Assembly: GCF_013266755.1 (NCBI RefSeq)
Contig: NZ_JABRWJ010000004.1
Coordinates: 62,001-126,000, forward strand
Direction: 5' to 3'
Length of the DNA: 64,000 nucleotides
Source: Pseudaquabacterium terrae
Lineage (GTDB): Bacteria; Pseudomonadota; Gammaproteobacteria; Burkholderiales; Burkholderiaceae_C
The translations under genes and the position numbers were made by a program. Below, one piece after another: positions 25,473 to 37,392 of the stretch (its first letter is position 1; each line of letters starts with the position of its first letter). The notes below the pieces were generated by a model. The model saw only the letters and a list, made by a program, of their open reading frames with translations. It ran no database searches and was not told where the DNA came from.

Positions 25473-26429
25473 TCACGGCGCGAGGCCGAGAAACGCCTTG
25501 ACCGGCGCGACCGTCGCCGCCGGATCTTCCTCGTGCGGCACATGGCCCAGCGTTTCGAACACCACGAGGCGGCTGCCGGCGATGTCTTTCGCGAAACGCT
25601 GCGCGACTGCCGGCGGGATCAGCCGGTCGCGTTGGCCCCACAGGATCAGCGTCGGCAGCGTCAGCGTCGCGATGCGGGCTTCGTCGGGGGTTTGTCCGAC
25701 GAGCTGCATGCGTTCGGCCAGCGCACGCCGGTTGCCCTCGCGCAGCGCCATCTCGAAATAGCGGTCGACGAGGGTGTCGGTCACCTTGGCCGGGTCGCCG
25801 TAGACGTCGTGCAGGCTGCTGACGACCACGGCACGCGGCATCAACCACTCGCTGAGCGTGCCGAAGCCGGGCAGGCGCGCGATCCGGAACCCCAGCGGCA
25901 CGGATTGAGACGCAAAGGAGTGACCGCTGGCATCGACCAGCACCAGCCGCTCGACCCGCTGCGGCGCGGCGGCGGCGACCTGCCACGCGACCTCGCCGCC
26001 GAGCGAGTTGCCGCCGACCACGAAGCGCTGCACGCCGAGCCGGTCGAGCACGTCGAGCACGAAGCGCGCGTATTCGCGGCCGGTGTAAGGCCGGCCGGCA
26101 TATGCGCCCGCGAAGGGGCCTGTCAAGCCGAAAGCCGGCAGGTCGAGCGTGATCACGCGGCGCTGGCCGCGCAGCGCGCGCACCCAGCCCTCCCAGGTGT
26201 GCAGGCTGGCCGAGGTGCCATGCAGCAGCACGATCGGCGCCCCGTCCGCGCGCGGACCTTCGTCGCGGTAGTGCACCAGCTGGCCCTGCAGGTCGAGGAA
26301 TTCCGACGGCGGCGGCGCCCAGCGGTGCACCAGCGATTCGACGCTGCGCGGCGGCGCGCGCAGCAGCGGCACCGCCAGCGCCGTCAGCATCAGCAGCAGG
26401 CCGACGATGCGCAGCGCGGCCGTCGCCAT
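25473..26429 (-). CDS. Alpha/beta hydrolase
   Basis: A 318-residue alpha/beta-hydrolase fold protein with an N-terminal hydrophobic anchor (residues 5-24). The oxyanion HG motif is in LLHGTSAS. The catalytic triad is Ser142 in GGNSLGG, Asp268 in WGQRDRLIPP and His296 in LGHVPHEE. The cap region between about 175 and 250 is typical of haloperoxidase/esterase-like members. The substrate is unknown. It lies 5 nt after trhO on the minus strand, and ends 1 nt from the convergent DUF1501 gene. Confidence 0.85.
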   Translation of the reverse strand: MATAALRIVGLLLMLTALAVPLLRAPPRSVESLVHRWAPPPSEFLDLQGQLVHYRDEGPRADGAPIVLLHGTSASLHTWEGWVRALRGQRRVITLDLPAFGLTGPFAGAYAGRPYTGREYARFVLDVLDRLGVQRFVVGGNSLGGEVAWQVAAAAPQRVERLVLVDASGHSFASQSVPLGFRIARLPGFGTLSEWLMPRAVVVSSLHDVYGDPAKVTDTLVDRYFEMALREGNRRALAERMQLVGQTPDEARIATLTLPTLILWGQRDRLIPPAVAQRFAKDIAGSRLVVFETLGHVPHEEDPAATVAPVKAFLGLAP

Positions 26430-26434
26430 GCGGT

Positions 26435-27166
26435 TCAGGCGGTGAGCGCGGTGTCGAGTGCCACGCGTTCGTCGAACACGAAGCAGCGACCGCGCCAGCC
26501 GGGTGCGGCGCCAGCGGTTTCCTCGAAGTACTTGAGGATGCCGCCTTCGAGCTGGTAGCTGTGCTCGAGGCCCATCGCCTGCATCACCAGCGCGGCCTTC
26601 TCGCAGCGGATGCCGCCGGTGCAGTAGCTGACGACGGTGTGGCCGGCGAGCCGCTCGCGCTGCGCCGCGAGCGCCGCCGGAAAGTCGCTGAACTTCTGCA
26701 GCCGCCAGTCGAGCGCGTCGTCGAAGGCGCCGGCGTCGACCTCGAAGCCGTTGCGCGTGTCGAGCATCAGCAGCGGCCGGCCGGCATCGTCGTGGCCTTG
26801 GGCTATCCAGCGCGCCAGCGTCGCCGCCTCGACGGCCGGTGCGCGGCTGGCGGCCGGGCGCACGGCCGGCATGTCCATGCGGATGATCTCGCGCTTGACC
26901 TTGACCTTCAGCCGCTTGAACGGCTGCGTTTCGCTGAAGCTGCGCTTGGCCTCGAGGCCGGCGAAGCGCGCGTCTTCGCGCAGGGCATCGAGCCAGGCGT
27001 CGAGCGCGTCGGGCGGGCCGGCGAGAAAGAGGTTGATGCCTTCCTCGGCCAGCAGCACCGTGCCCTTCAATCCGCGCGCCTGCGCGGCGTCGAACAGCCG
27101 GTCGCGCAGCGCGGCCAGTTCGTCGAGCTGGACGAAGCGGTAGGTGGAGACATTGAGGATCGGCAC
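26435..27166 (-). CDS. trhO: tRNA uridine(34) hydroxylase TrhO (rhodanese-domain)
   Basis: A 243-residue protein with the YceA/TrhO layout: an N-terminal ferredoxin-like region (LKGTVLLAEEGINLFLAG) and a C-terminal rhodanese domain with the active-site Cys182 in YCTGGIRCEKAA. TrhO hydroxylates U34 of tRNAs in the pathway to 5-(carboxy)methoxyuridine. The start is GTG at 27166, with a TAGAAT box exactly 6 nt upstream, suggesting a leaderless transcript. It is somewhat shorter than E. coli TrhO, lacking a C-terminal extension. Divergent from dnaE across only 38 nt. Confidence 0.85.
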   Translation of the reverse strand: MPILNVSTYRFVQLDELAALRDRLFDAAQARGLKGTVLLAEEGINLFLAGPPDALDAWLDALREDARFAGLEAKRSFSETQPFKRLKVKVKREIIRMDMPAVRPAASRAPAVEAATLARWIAQGHDDAGRPLLMLDTRNGFEVDAGAFDDALDWRLQKFSDFPAALAAQRERLAGHTVVSYCTGGIRCEKAALVMQAMGLEHSYQLEGGILKYFEETAGAAPGWRGRCFVFDERVALDTALTA

Positions 27167-27204
27167 GCCGCGATTCTAGGAAACCCGCTCCCTACAATCT
27201 GCGG
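27167..27204. promoter_or_regulatory. Overlapping divergent trhO/dnaE promoters in 38 nt
   Basis: Two -10-like hexamers point outward: TAGAAT on the minus strand (27173-27178) and TACAAT on the plus strand (27193-27198). Each lies 6 nt from its start codon, so transcription should begin at or next to the codon. The -35 position of each would fall on or beside the -10 of the other, so polymerase occupancy should be mutually exclusive. No ribosome binding site fits in the gap. Confidence 0.55.
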
Positions 27205-30732
<3,528 letters not shown>

Positions 30733-30850
30733 GAACTTCCTCACGGCCTTCGCAATGGCTTACGCGGCGACGGCATGTTCGCCGACAACCCGGCCCGGCA
30801 GGCTGCCGTTGAAATAGTCGTCGACGACCCCCTCGGTCGAGGAGCCCGCC

Positions 30851-31264
30851 ATGAAGAACATCAGCGCGACACTGCTCGCGATCGCCGCAACGCTTGCCGC
30901 ACTCAGCGGCACGGCCCAAGCCGCCGACGTCGGCGTATCGATCAACATCAGCCAGCCCGGTGTCTACGGCCGCATCGACATCGGCCGTTTCCCGCAGCCC
31001 GCCGTCGTGGTGGCGCAGCCGGTGCTGATCGCGCCGCAGCCGGTGGTCGTGCACCAGCCGGTGCAGCCGGTGTACCTGTGGGTGCCGCCGGGCCATCGCA
31101 AGAACTGGCGCCATCACTGCCGGGCCTACGGCGCCTGCGGTGTGCCGGTCTACTTCGTGCAGGACGGTTGGTACCAGCAGCACGTGATGGTGCACAGCGA
31201 CAAGCACCACAAGGGCAAGGGCCACGGCCATGGCCATGGCCACGGCAAGAACAAGCACGATTGA
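30851..31264 (+). CDS. Small secreted His-rich protein of unknown function
   Basis: A 137-residue protein with a clear Sec signal (MKNISATLLAIAATLAALSGTAQA, cut after AQA). The mature part has a Val/Pro/Gln-rich stretch (residues 50-78), a core YLWVPPGHRKNWRHHC with YGACGVPVYFVQDGWY that includes two Cys, and a C-terminal Gly-His repeat followed by Lys (GHGHGHGHGK). I recognise similar proteins in Comamonadaceae-like genomes but no assigned function. The His cluster suggests metal binding. GAGGAG lies upstream of the start. Confidence 0.75.
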   Translation: MKNISATLLAIAATLAALSGTAQAADVGVSINISQPGVYGRIDIGRFPQPAVVVAQPVLIAPQPVVVHQPVQPVYLWVPPGHRKNWRHHCRAYGACGVPVYFVQDGWYQQHVMVHSDKHHKGKGHGHGHGHGKNKHD

Positions 31265-31334
31265 AGCTCCGCCCCGCCGCTCCCCGGGCAACTCCGTAGC
31301 CAGGTGAGCGCAACCATGGCGACAGAATGTCGCC

Positions 31335-32561
31335 ATGTACGAAACGCCCATCACCGGCCTGGTGCTCACCGGTGGCGGTGCGCGCGCGGCCTACCAGGTC
31401 GGTGTGCTGGGCGCACTGGCCAGGCTGCGGCGCGAGTCCGGCACCGACCTGCACCGCAACCCTTTTGCGGTCATCTGCGGCACCTCCGCCGGCGCGATCA
31501 ATGGCGCCGCGCTGGCCTGCCAGGCCGATCGCTTCGATGCCGCCGTTGAGGTGCTGACGCGCGTCTGGCGCGAGTTCCACGCCGAGCAGGTCTACCGTGC
31601 CGATTCGCTGGGCGTGATTCGCAGCGGCGCGCAGTGGCTGACGATGCTGTCGATCGGCTGGGTGCTCGCGCGCTGGCGCCGCGCGCGGCCGCGCTCGATG
31701 CTGGACAACGGGCCGCTCGGCGAGCTGCTCGCCCGCACCGTGCAGTTCGACCGGCTGCCGGCGCTGCTCGGCGCGCGCCACCTGCAGGCCCTGGCGATCA
31801 CCGCGTCGAGCTACTCGAGCGGCGAGCACGTCACCTTCTACCAGTCGGCCAGCGAGGTCGAGCCGTGGACACGCTCGCAGCGCGTCGCGGTGCCGGCGCG
31901 CATGGACCACGCGCACCTGCTGGCGTCGTCGGCGATCCCCTTCGTCTTCCCGGCGGCCGAGCTGCCGCGCGACGGCCAGCGCGAGTGGTTCGGCGATGGC
32001 TCGATGCGCCAGACCGCGCCGATCTCGCCGGCGATCCACCTCGGCGCGCAGCGGCTGGTGGTGATCGGCGCCGGCCGCATGCACGAGCCGCCGGGCCGGC
32101 AGGTGCAGAACAACGGCTACCCGTCGCTGGCGCAGATCGCCGGCCACGCGCTGTCGGGCATCTTTCTCGACGCGCTGATGCTCGACGTCGAGCGCATGGA
32201 GCGCGTCAACCGCACGCTCGCGCTGCTGCCCGAATCGGCGCGGCTGAAGACGCCGCTGCGCACGCTGCAGGCGCTGGTGATCGCGCCGTCGCAGCGGCTC
32301 GACGACATCGCCACGCGCCACCAGGCCAGCCTGCCGGCCCCCGTGCGCGCGCTGCTGCGCGGGGTCGGCGTCAGCGGCTCGGGCCAGGATGCGCGCGGTG
32401 CGGCGCTGGCCAGCTACCTGCTGTTCGAGTCCTCGTACACCCGCGAGCTGATGGCGCTGGGCATGGCCGACGTGATGGCGCGGCGCGACGAGGTGCTGAG
32501 CTTCTTCGGCTGGCAGCCGGTCGCTGCTGCGCGCGAAGCCGCGCCGACCGCCACCAGCTAA
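31335..32561 (+). CDS. Patatin-like phospholipase family protein
   Basis: A 408-residue patatin-domain protein. The oxyanion loop TGGGARAAYQVGVL is at residues 12-25. The nucleophile elbow GTSAG at 49-53 gives Ser51, and DGS with Asp221 completes the Ser-Asp dyad. There is no signal peptide. It probably hydrolyses lipid acyl esters. CAGAAT lies exactly 6 nt before the ATG, so it may be leaderless. Its stop overlaps the stop of the convergent methyltransferase by 4 nt. Confidence 0.88.
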   Translation: MYETPITGLVLTGGGARAAYQVGVLGALARLRRESGTDLHRNPFAVICGTSAGAINGAALACQADRFDAAVEVLTRVWREFHAEQVYRADSLGVIRSGAQWLTMLSIGWVLARWRRARPRSMLDNGPLGELLARTVQFDRLPALLGARHLQALAITASSYSSGEHVTFYQSASEVEPWTRSQRVAVPARMDHAHLLASSAIPFVFPAAELPRDGQREWFGDGSMRQTAPISPAIHLGAQRLVVIGAGRMHEPPGRQVQNNGYPSLAQIAGHALSGIFLDALMLDVERMERVNRTLALLPESARLKTPLRTLQALVIAPSQRLDDIATRHQASLPAPVRALLRGVGVSGSGQDARGAALASYLLFESSYTRELMALGMADVMARRDEVLSFFGWQPVAAAREAAPTATS

Positions 32562-33274
32562 CGCCCATTCGGCGCGTCATCGGCGCGCCGCAAGGCGACC
32601 ACCAGGTTCGGCGCCAGCGCCTGCGCATCCCAGTGGTACGCAAAGGCCACGACGCGCTCGATCAGCCGCTGCGCTCCGGCGCGCAGCAGGCGTTTCGGGT
32701 TGCGCGCCGTGCGGTACCACGGCATCTCGCCATGGCAGGCGATGGCCAGTCCGCTGGCGCTGGCGATCTGGCGGAACTTCGACAGGCCCAGCGTCGTCAC
32801 GTGGGTCAGGTCGCCGTGCTGAAAGATGCGGCCGAACGGCGATTCGCCGTTGGGCACGCGGCACAACAACACGCCGCCCGGCCGCAGCATCGCGGCGAGC
32901 GTCTGGAACAGCGGGATCAGCGCGGCCTGTTCGATGTGCTCGAACACGTCGAAGGCGGCGATCAGGTCGAAGCGCCGGTCGGCGCCGAGCGCGGCGATCG
33001 ACGCATGGCTTTCGATGCCGGCCGCGGCGGCGCGCTGGCGCAGCTCGTCCTGCATCTCGATGCCGACGACCCGCGCGCCGCGCGCGCGTGCGAAGCCGAG
33101 GAAGCTGCCGTTGCCGAAGCCGATCTCGAGCACATCGGCGATCGGTGCCGGATGGCAGCGCGCCAGGTGCCAGGCGAAGTAGCGTGCATCACCGCGCGAA
33201 CACTGGCCGAAGCGCGCCGCGTCCCATTGTTTCCACGCGGTGTAGTCGGCCAGTTCCTGCGTCGGTGTGCTCAT
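32558..33274 (-). CDS. Class I SAM-dependent methyltransferase
   Basis: A 238-residue Rossmann-type methyltransferase. Motif I is VLEIGFGNGSFLGFARARG (residues 48-66), followed by VVGIEM with the ribose-binding acidic residue, then AFDVFEHIEQAALIPL and LRPGGVLLCRVPNGESPFG as motifs II/III. The FEH segment resembles UbiG/Bud23-type enzymes, but the context is glycan synthesis, so a sugar or lipid-linked substrate is likelier than a quinone. Last gene of the minus-strand glycosyltransferase set, 3 nt after the previous stop. Confidence 0.82.
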   Translation of the reverse strand: MSTPTQELADYTAWKQWDAARFGQCSRGDARYFAWHLARCHPAPIADVLEIGFGNGSFLGFARARGARVVGIEMQDELRQRAAAAGIESHASIAALGADRRFDLIAAFDVFEHIEQAALIPLFQTLAAMLRPGGVLLCRVPNGESPFGRIFQHGDLTHVTTLGLSKFRQIASASGLAIACHGEMPWYRTARNPKRLLRAGAQRLIERVVAFAYHWDAQALAPNLVVALRRADDAPNGR

Positions 33275-33277
33275 GGT

Positions 33278-34558
33278 TCAACTCGTCGGATGCGTTTCGC
33301 CGCCATCGATGCGCTCGATCACGCGCCGGTACTTGTCGACGATCGTCGCCCAGTCGTAGCGCTCGGCGACGTAGCGCCGTCCGTGCTGCGCCTGCTCGGC
33401 GCGCTGTGCGGGCGCCTGCGCGAGCAGCTGTGCGACCGCCGCGGCGAAGCCTGCGTAGTCATCGTAGGTCGCGCCGACGCCGCTGTCGCGCACATGCTGG
33501 CGCAGCACCTCGCTGCCGCGGTTGACGATCACCGGGCAGCCCTGGGCCAGGCTCTCCAGCAGCACCAGCGACAGGCTCTCGTGCCTTGACGGCACGACCA
33601 GCGCCGCGGCGTGGGCGATCAGCTGATCACGTTCGGCGTCGCTGACGAAGCCGGTCAGCACGATGTGCGGATGGTCGGGCCGCGCCATCACCAGCTTGCC
33701 GCAGACCACCAGCTGCAGCGGTTCGGGCGTCTGCTCGGCGAGCCGGGCGAAGTGCCGGAACAGCTCGTCGCAACCCTTGCTCGCATCGACGCGGCCGACG
33801 TAGATCAGGTAGCGGCCGCGGATGCCGTGGCGCGCCGCGGTCTGCATCCAGCGCGCGTGATGCGCCGCGTCGTCGCTCGCCTCGGCGGGCGCCGGCAGTT
33901 CGATACCGACGCCGCAGACCTCGCCCGGCGCCAGATCGTCGCCGTAGAGCTGCTGCGCGACCACGCGTTCGGCGGCGGTGTTGTACATGATCCAGGCCGG
34001 CGCGCGGAACACGCGATGGAAGTGCGGCAGCACCATCGTCTTCTCGTCGTGCAGCGTCGGCACCAGGATGCTGCGCGTGGGCGCGACCAGCACGCCGAGT
34101 GCCGCGGGATGGAAGCGCGCGGTCATGAAGATCAGCGCCGCGTAGTCGGCGGCATGGCGCTCGAGGTGCGCGATCAGCCCGTCCATCGTCGGACCCTGCG
34201 CCCGCAGGTACTCGAGGCCATCGCTCGTATCGTCGCCGCGCGGCTGCGCCACCGCAGCCAGCCCGAGCAGCGGCAGCCAGCGCCGCAACTTGAAGCGCAG
34301 CTTGTGGCGCAGCGGCATCGTGCGGCGCCGGCCGCGCGAGCGCGGCGGATGGTCGAAGCGCAGCACGCGGCAGCCGTCGAGCGCCTCCTCGCCGGCCGGG
34401 AAGTGCGGGTGCCAATGCCGGTAGTCGAGCGCGCGCGAGGTCAGCACGTCGATGTCGTAGTGTGGCCGCAGCGCCTGCGCCAGCAGCCGCGCATGCAGCT
34501 CGGCGCCGCCGTTGACCTCGCGCCCGTAGCGCTGCACGACGATCGCGATGCGCTTCAT
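33278..34558 (-). CDS. Glycosyltransferase family 4
   Basis: A 426-residue GT-B enzyme. The N-terminal acceptor-side domain starts MKRIAIVVQRYGREVNGGAE. The C-terminal donor-binding domain has YVGRVDASKGCDELF and the EX7E block SRHESLSLVLLESLAQG, which contacts the nucleotide sugar. It is cytoplasmic or membrane-associated. The donor and acceptor cannot be named. ATG 34558 overlaps the stop of the next upstream gene as ATGA, which rejects the longer open frame. Confidence 0.85.
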   Translation of the reverse strand: MKRIAIVVQRYGREVNGGAELHARLLAQALRPHYDIDVLTSRALDYRHWHPHFPAGEEALDGCRVLRFDHPPRSRGRRRTMPLRHKLRFKLRRWLPLLGLAAVAQPRGDDTSDGLEYLRAQGPTMDGLIAHLERHAADYAALIFMTARFHPAALGVLVAPTRSILVPTLHDEKTMVLPHFHRVFRAPAWIMYNTAAERVVAQQLYGDDLAPGEVCGVGIELPAPAEASDDAAHHARWMQTAARHGIRGRYLIYVGRVDASKGCDELFRHFARLAEQTPEPLQLVVCGKLVMARPDHPHIVLTGFVSDAERDQLIAHAAALVVPSRHESLSLVLLESLAQGCPVIVNRGSEVLRQHVRDSGVGATYDDYAGFAAAVAQLLAQAPAQRAEQAQHGRRYVAERYDWATIVDKYRRVIERIDGGETHPTS

Positions 34559-35655
34559 GCCGGGTCGTCCGCGAGCAGGCGCCGGTACAGCGCGATGTAC
34601 GACAGCGCGCAGCGCGACCACGAAAACTGCCGCGCGTGGGCGATGACGGCGTCGGCCCGGCCCGGCGCCTGGTGCGCGGCGAGGCCGGCTTCGATGCGCG
34701 CGCGCATCTGCGGGCCATCGAAGGTGTCGAAGTAGAACGCAAGCTCGCCGCCGACCTCGGGCAGCGAGGTCAGCCGCGACAGGAACACCGGCTTGCCGAA
34801 GTGCATCGCCTCGATCGGCGGCAGGCCGAAGCCTTCGGCCAGCGACGGGAACAGAAAGCCCATGCAGTGCGCATAGAGCCAGGCCTTCTCGGCTTCGCCG
34901 ATGTCGAGCAGCAGCGTCACGTTGTGCAGCCCGCGCTCGGCGATCGAGCGCCGCACGGTCGCGGTGTAGTCGCTGGCAGCGCCGGCCAGCACCAGCGGCT
35001 GCTCGGGCCACGCCGCGGCCAGGTCGAGCAGCGCCGTGATGTTCTTCGTCGGTGCCAGCCGGCTAACGTGCAAGAGGAACGGCCGAGCGGCGATCTCGCC
35101 GATGCCGGCCGGCGGGGTCTGCGGCGCGCCGCTCAGATCGGTGGCGCCGTTGTGGATCACCTGCGGCGCCACCCGCAGCGACGGCAGCTCGCGCGCGAGG
35201 TCGCCGGCGACGTACTGCGTGATCGCCACCACCGCATCGGCGGCGGCGAGCCGGCGCGCCAGCCGCGCACGATAGCCCTCGAGCTTGCCGCCGCGCTTGG
35301 TGTGCAGGAAGTTCAGGTCGTGCACGGTCTCGACGCGCCGCCGCGTGCCCAGCGGCGCGCGCAGCCGGTTGTGCTGGTGCAGCGTGTGCCACAGCGCGAA
35401 GCCGGTCGTGCGCAGGTGGGCGGCGCGCTGCAGCGTGTGGGTCGCGAGGTAGCCGACCTGCGCGCCGAAGAGGCCGTGGAACTCGTGCGGCAGGTGAAAG
35501 TGCAGCGCAATGCAATCGCGCTCGCGCAGCTCGTCGGCACGTGCGGCCAGGGCGCCGCACAGCTGGCGCGAGAACTCGCCGAGGCCGTCGTTCCAGTGGC
35601 GGATGCGGCCGAGCCCGATGCCGACGTGGCGCAGCGCGGCGGCGCGGGTGGTCAT
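34555..35655 (-). CDS. Glycosyltransferase family 4
   Basis: A 366-residue GT-B enzyme with the opening HVGIGLGRIRHWNDGLGEFS, the acceptor-domain block ETVHDLNFLHTKRGGK, HVSRLAPTKNITALL at the start of the donor domain, and the EX7E motif within FPSLAEGFGLPPIEAMHFGK. The arrangement resembles mannosyl- or rhamnosyltransferases of LPS core and exopolysaccharide loci. Its ATG overlaps the GT9 stop and its stop overlaps the next ATG, so translation is coupled on both sides. Confidence 0.85.
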   Translation of the reverse strand: MTTRAAALRHVGIGLGRIRHWNDGLGEFSRQLCGALAARADELRERDCIALHFHLPHEFHGLFGAQVGYLATHTLQRAAHLRTTGFALWHTLHQHNRLRAPLGTRRRVETVHDLNFLHTKRGGKLEGYRARLARRLAAADAVVAITQYVAGDLARELPSLRVAPQVIHNGATDLSGAPQTPPAGIGEIAARPFLLHVSRLAPTKNITALLDLAAAWPEQPLVLAGAASDYTATVRRSIAERGLHNVTLLLDIGEAEKAWLYAHCMGFLFPSLAEGFGLPPIEAMHFGKPVFLSRLTSLPEVGGELAFYFDTFDGPQMRARIEAGLAAHQAPGRADAVIAHARQFSWSRCALSYIALYRRLLADDPA

Positions 35656-36647
35656 CCGGCGCGGCTGTCGGCGGCGGCCGCTTCCGGCAGCGGGCGCTCG
35701 CCCGCAGCCAGCTGCGCCTGCGCGCGCTCGATCACCTCGTCGACGGCCGGCCACTCGGGCCAGCGGCGCACGATCTGCACCGTCGGTCCCCAGGGCGCCC
35801 ACTGCTCGGGCTTGGTCGGGCCGAGCACGCTGAGCACCGGTGCGCCGACGGCCGCGGCGAGGTGCGCCGGCCCGGTGTCGTTCGACACCACCAGCGCCGC
35901 GCGCCGCAGCAGCCCGCCGTAGGCCGCGAGGTCGACGCCGGCGAGCAGCTTCACGCCCGGGAACTGGGTCGTGATGATCTGGTCCTCGCCCGGCCCGGGG
36001 CAGGCGACGACCTCGTGTCCGCAGCGCAGCAGTGCGTGCGAGAACTGTGCGAATGCGGGCCAGGTCTTCTGCTGGTCCTCGAACAGCCCGCCGGCGAACG
36101 GGCAGATGACGATGAAGCCAGGCCGCACCTGCGCGCGCGCCAGCACCTCGTCGGCACGCTGCTGGTCCGACGGCCGCGTCGCGAGATCGATCGCCGGCGG
36201 CGGGGCGGCGCTGGTGCGCAGGAAGCGGCAGGCGAGCTCCCAGTAGCTGGTCAATGCGTGGCCGCCATAGCGCAGCGGCTCGCTGCGCGCGAGCAGCAGG
36301 CCACGCGCCTCCTGCCGGTAGCCGACGGCCTTCAGCCCGGCCAGGCGCATCTCGAGCGCGCTGGAGAACGACGTGGGCAGCACCAGGCCGTTCTCGCGCC
36401 GATCGAAGCCGGCATCGCGGGCCACGGCGTCGTCGTGCAGGCGGCGCAGCTGGGCGACGCGTTCCTTCAACGGCTTCGGCCGTGCATGCACCGACCAGGC
36501 TTCGCCGGCCAGCAGCGGCGCGGCCCAGCGCTCGCCGACCAATTGCAGCTCGTAGCCGTGCGACTGCAGCTGGCGCAGCGCCGGCACGCCGAGGACCACG
36601 TCTCCCACCCAGTTGCGCAGGCGAACGATGAGCGGGCGGGGCGTCAT
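35652..36647 (-). CDS. Glycosyltransferase family 9 (heptosyltransferase-like)
   Basis: A 331-residue GT9 protein. The N-terminus IVRLRNWVGDVVLGVPAL is the classical ADP-heptose:LPS heptosyltransferase start, with the Asp that acts as general base. The C-terminal donor site shows VVSNDTGPAHLAAAVGAPVLSVLGPT, matching the nucleotide-binding signature of WaaC/WaaF. It may be WaaF-like, but a second GT9 (waaC) lies divergently 0.7 kb away. First gene of the four-gene minus-strand set. ATG 36647 is the first plausible start. Confidence 0.83.
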   Translation of the reverse strand: MTPRPLIVRLRNWVGDVVLGVPALRQLQSHGYELQLVGERWAAPLLAGEAWSVHARPKPLKERVAQLRRLHDDAVARDAGFDRRENGLVLPTSFSSALEMRLAGLKAVGYRQEARGLLLARSEPLRYGGHALTSYWELACRFLRTSAAPPPAIDLATRPSDQQRADEVLARAQVRPGFIVICPFAGGLFEDQQKTWPAFAQFSHALLRCGHEVVACPGPGEDQIITTQFPGVKLLAGVDLAAYGGLLRRAALVVSNDTGPAHLAAAVGAPVLSVLGPTKPEQWAPWGPTVQIVRRWPEWPAVDEVIERAQAQLAAGERPLPEAAAADSRAG

Positions 36648-36735
36648 GCTTTGAAGAGGGGCGGCGACCGCGCCGCCGCTTCGGGCGCACGCAAGGACAA
36701 GGATAATTCCGGGTCCGCATTCTGCCATTCGACCC
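36648..36735. promoter_or_regulatory. Divergent promoter region of the glycan locus
   Basis: The 88 nt between the divergent GT9 and DUF4254 genes must hold both promoters. On the plus strand GATAAT (36702-36707) is the best -10, giving a leader of about 22 nt. It overlaps GGATAATTCC (36701-36710), an imperfect dyad. A minus-strand -10 is not obvious. Confidence 0.4.
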
Positions 36736-37392
36736 ATGAGCCCAACGCCACCCCTTCCGCGCGCCGCCGAGGTGATCGCGCTGCACGACGGCCTGCTCGC
36801 CCGCGCCGACTGGCCGCGCGAGGAACCGCCCCCGCGCGACGATGCGCTGTGGCACTGGATGCAGGCCAACCACCGCTTCAACTGCCGGCTGTGGGCCGAG
36901 GAAGACCTGGCGCGCCGCACGCAGGTGGCCGACAGCGAGATCGCCGCCAACAAGCGCGCGATCGACGGCTTCAACCAGGCCCGCAACGACGCGACCGAGC
37001 GCGTCGACGAGCTGCTGCTGATCGCGCTCGGCCTGGTCGATGCCGCATCGGCGCGCACCGATGCGCCGGTGTCGACGGTGCCGGCCGGCGCGCGGCTGAA
37101 CAGCGAGACCGCCGGCAGCATGATCGACCGCCTGTCGATCATGGCGCTGAAGGTGCACGCGATGCGCGCCCAGACCGAGCGGCAGGACGTCGACGCCGAG
37201 CACATCGCCGCCAGCCGCGTCAAGCTGGCGCGGCTCGAGCAGCAGCGCAGCGACCTCGGCAGCTGCCTCGATGCCCTGCTCGTCGATGCCGCCGCCGGAC
37301 ACGCGTACTTCAAGGTTTATCGCCAGTTCAAGATGTACAACGACCCGCGCTTCAATCCCGCGCTGGTCGCGGAACGCAGCGCCGGCCGGTGA
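36736..37392 (+). CDS. DUF4254-family protein
   Basis: A 218-residue, probably helical cytoplasmic protein of DUF4254. The conserved stretches are ANHRFNCRLWAEEDLARR near residue 44-61, ADSEIAANKRAIDGFNQARND near 65-85, and SETAGSMIDRLSIMALKVHAM near 128-148, followed by a coiled-coil-like segment and YRQFKMYNDPRFNP at the end. No function is established. The gene is fused in tandem to waaC: the waaC GTG overlaps its stop codon. This suggests a role with LPS inner-core or other heptose-containing glycans (inference from context). Confidence 0.8.
   Translation: MSPTPPLPRAAEVIALHDGLLARADWPREEPPPRDDALWHWMQANHRFNCRLWAEEDLARRTQVADSEIAANKRAIDGFNQARNDATERVDELLLIALGLVDAASARTDAPVSTVPAGARLNSETAGSMIDRLSIMALKVHAMRAQTERQDVDAEHIAASRVKLARLEQQRSDLGSCLDALLVDAAAGHAYFKVYRQFKMYNDPRFNPALVAERSAGR

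Noticed and set aside
31223-31252. Short repeat array looking like a CRISPR or minisatellite
   Set aside because: It is coding sequence for the Gly-His tail; no spacers of equal length and no Cas genes.
36701-36710. GGATAATTCC as a strong operator
   Set aside because: The dyad is imperfect and short and overlaps a plausible -10, so it was kept only as part of the promoter region.
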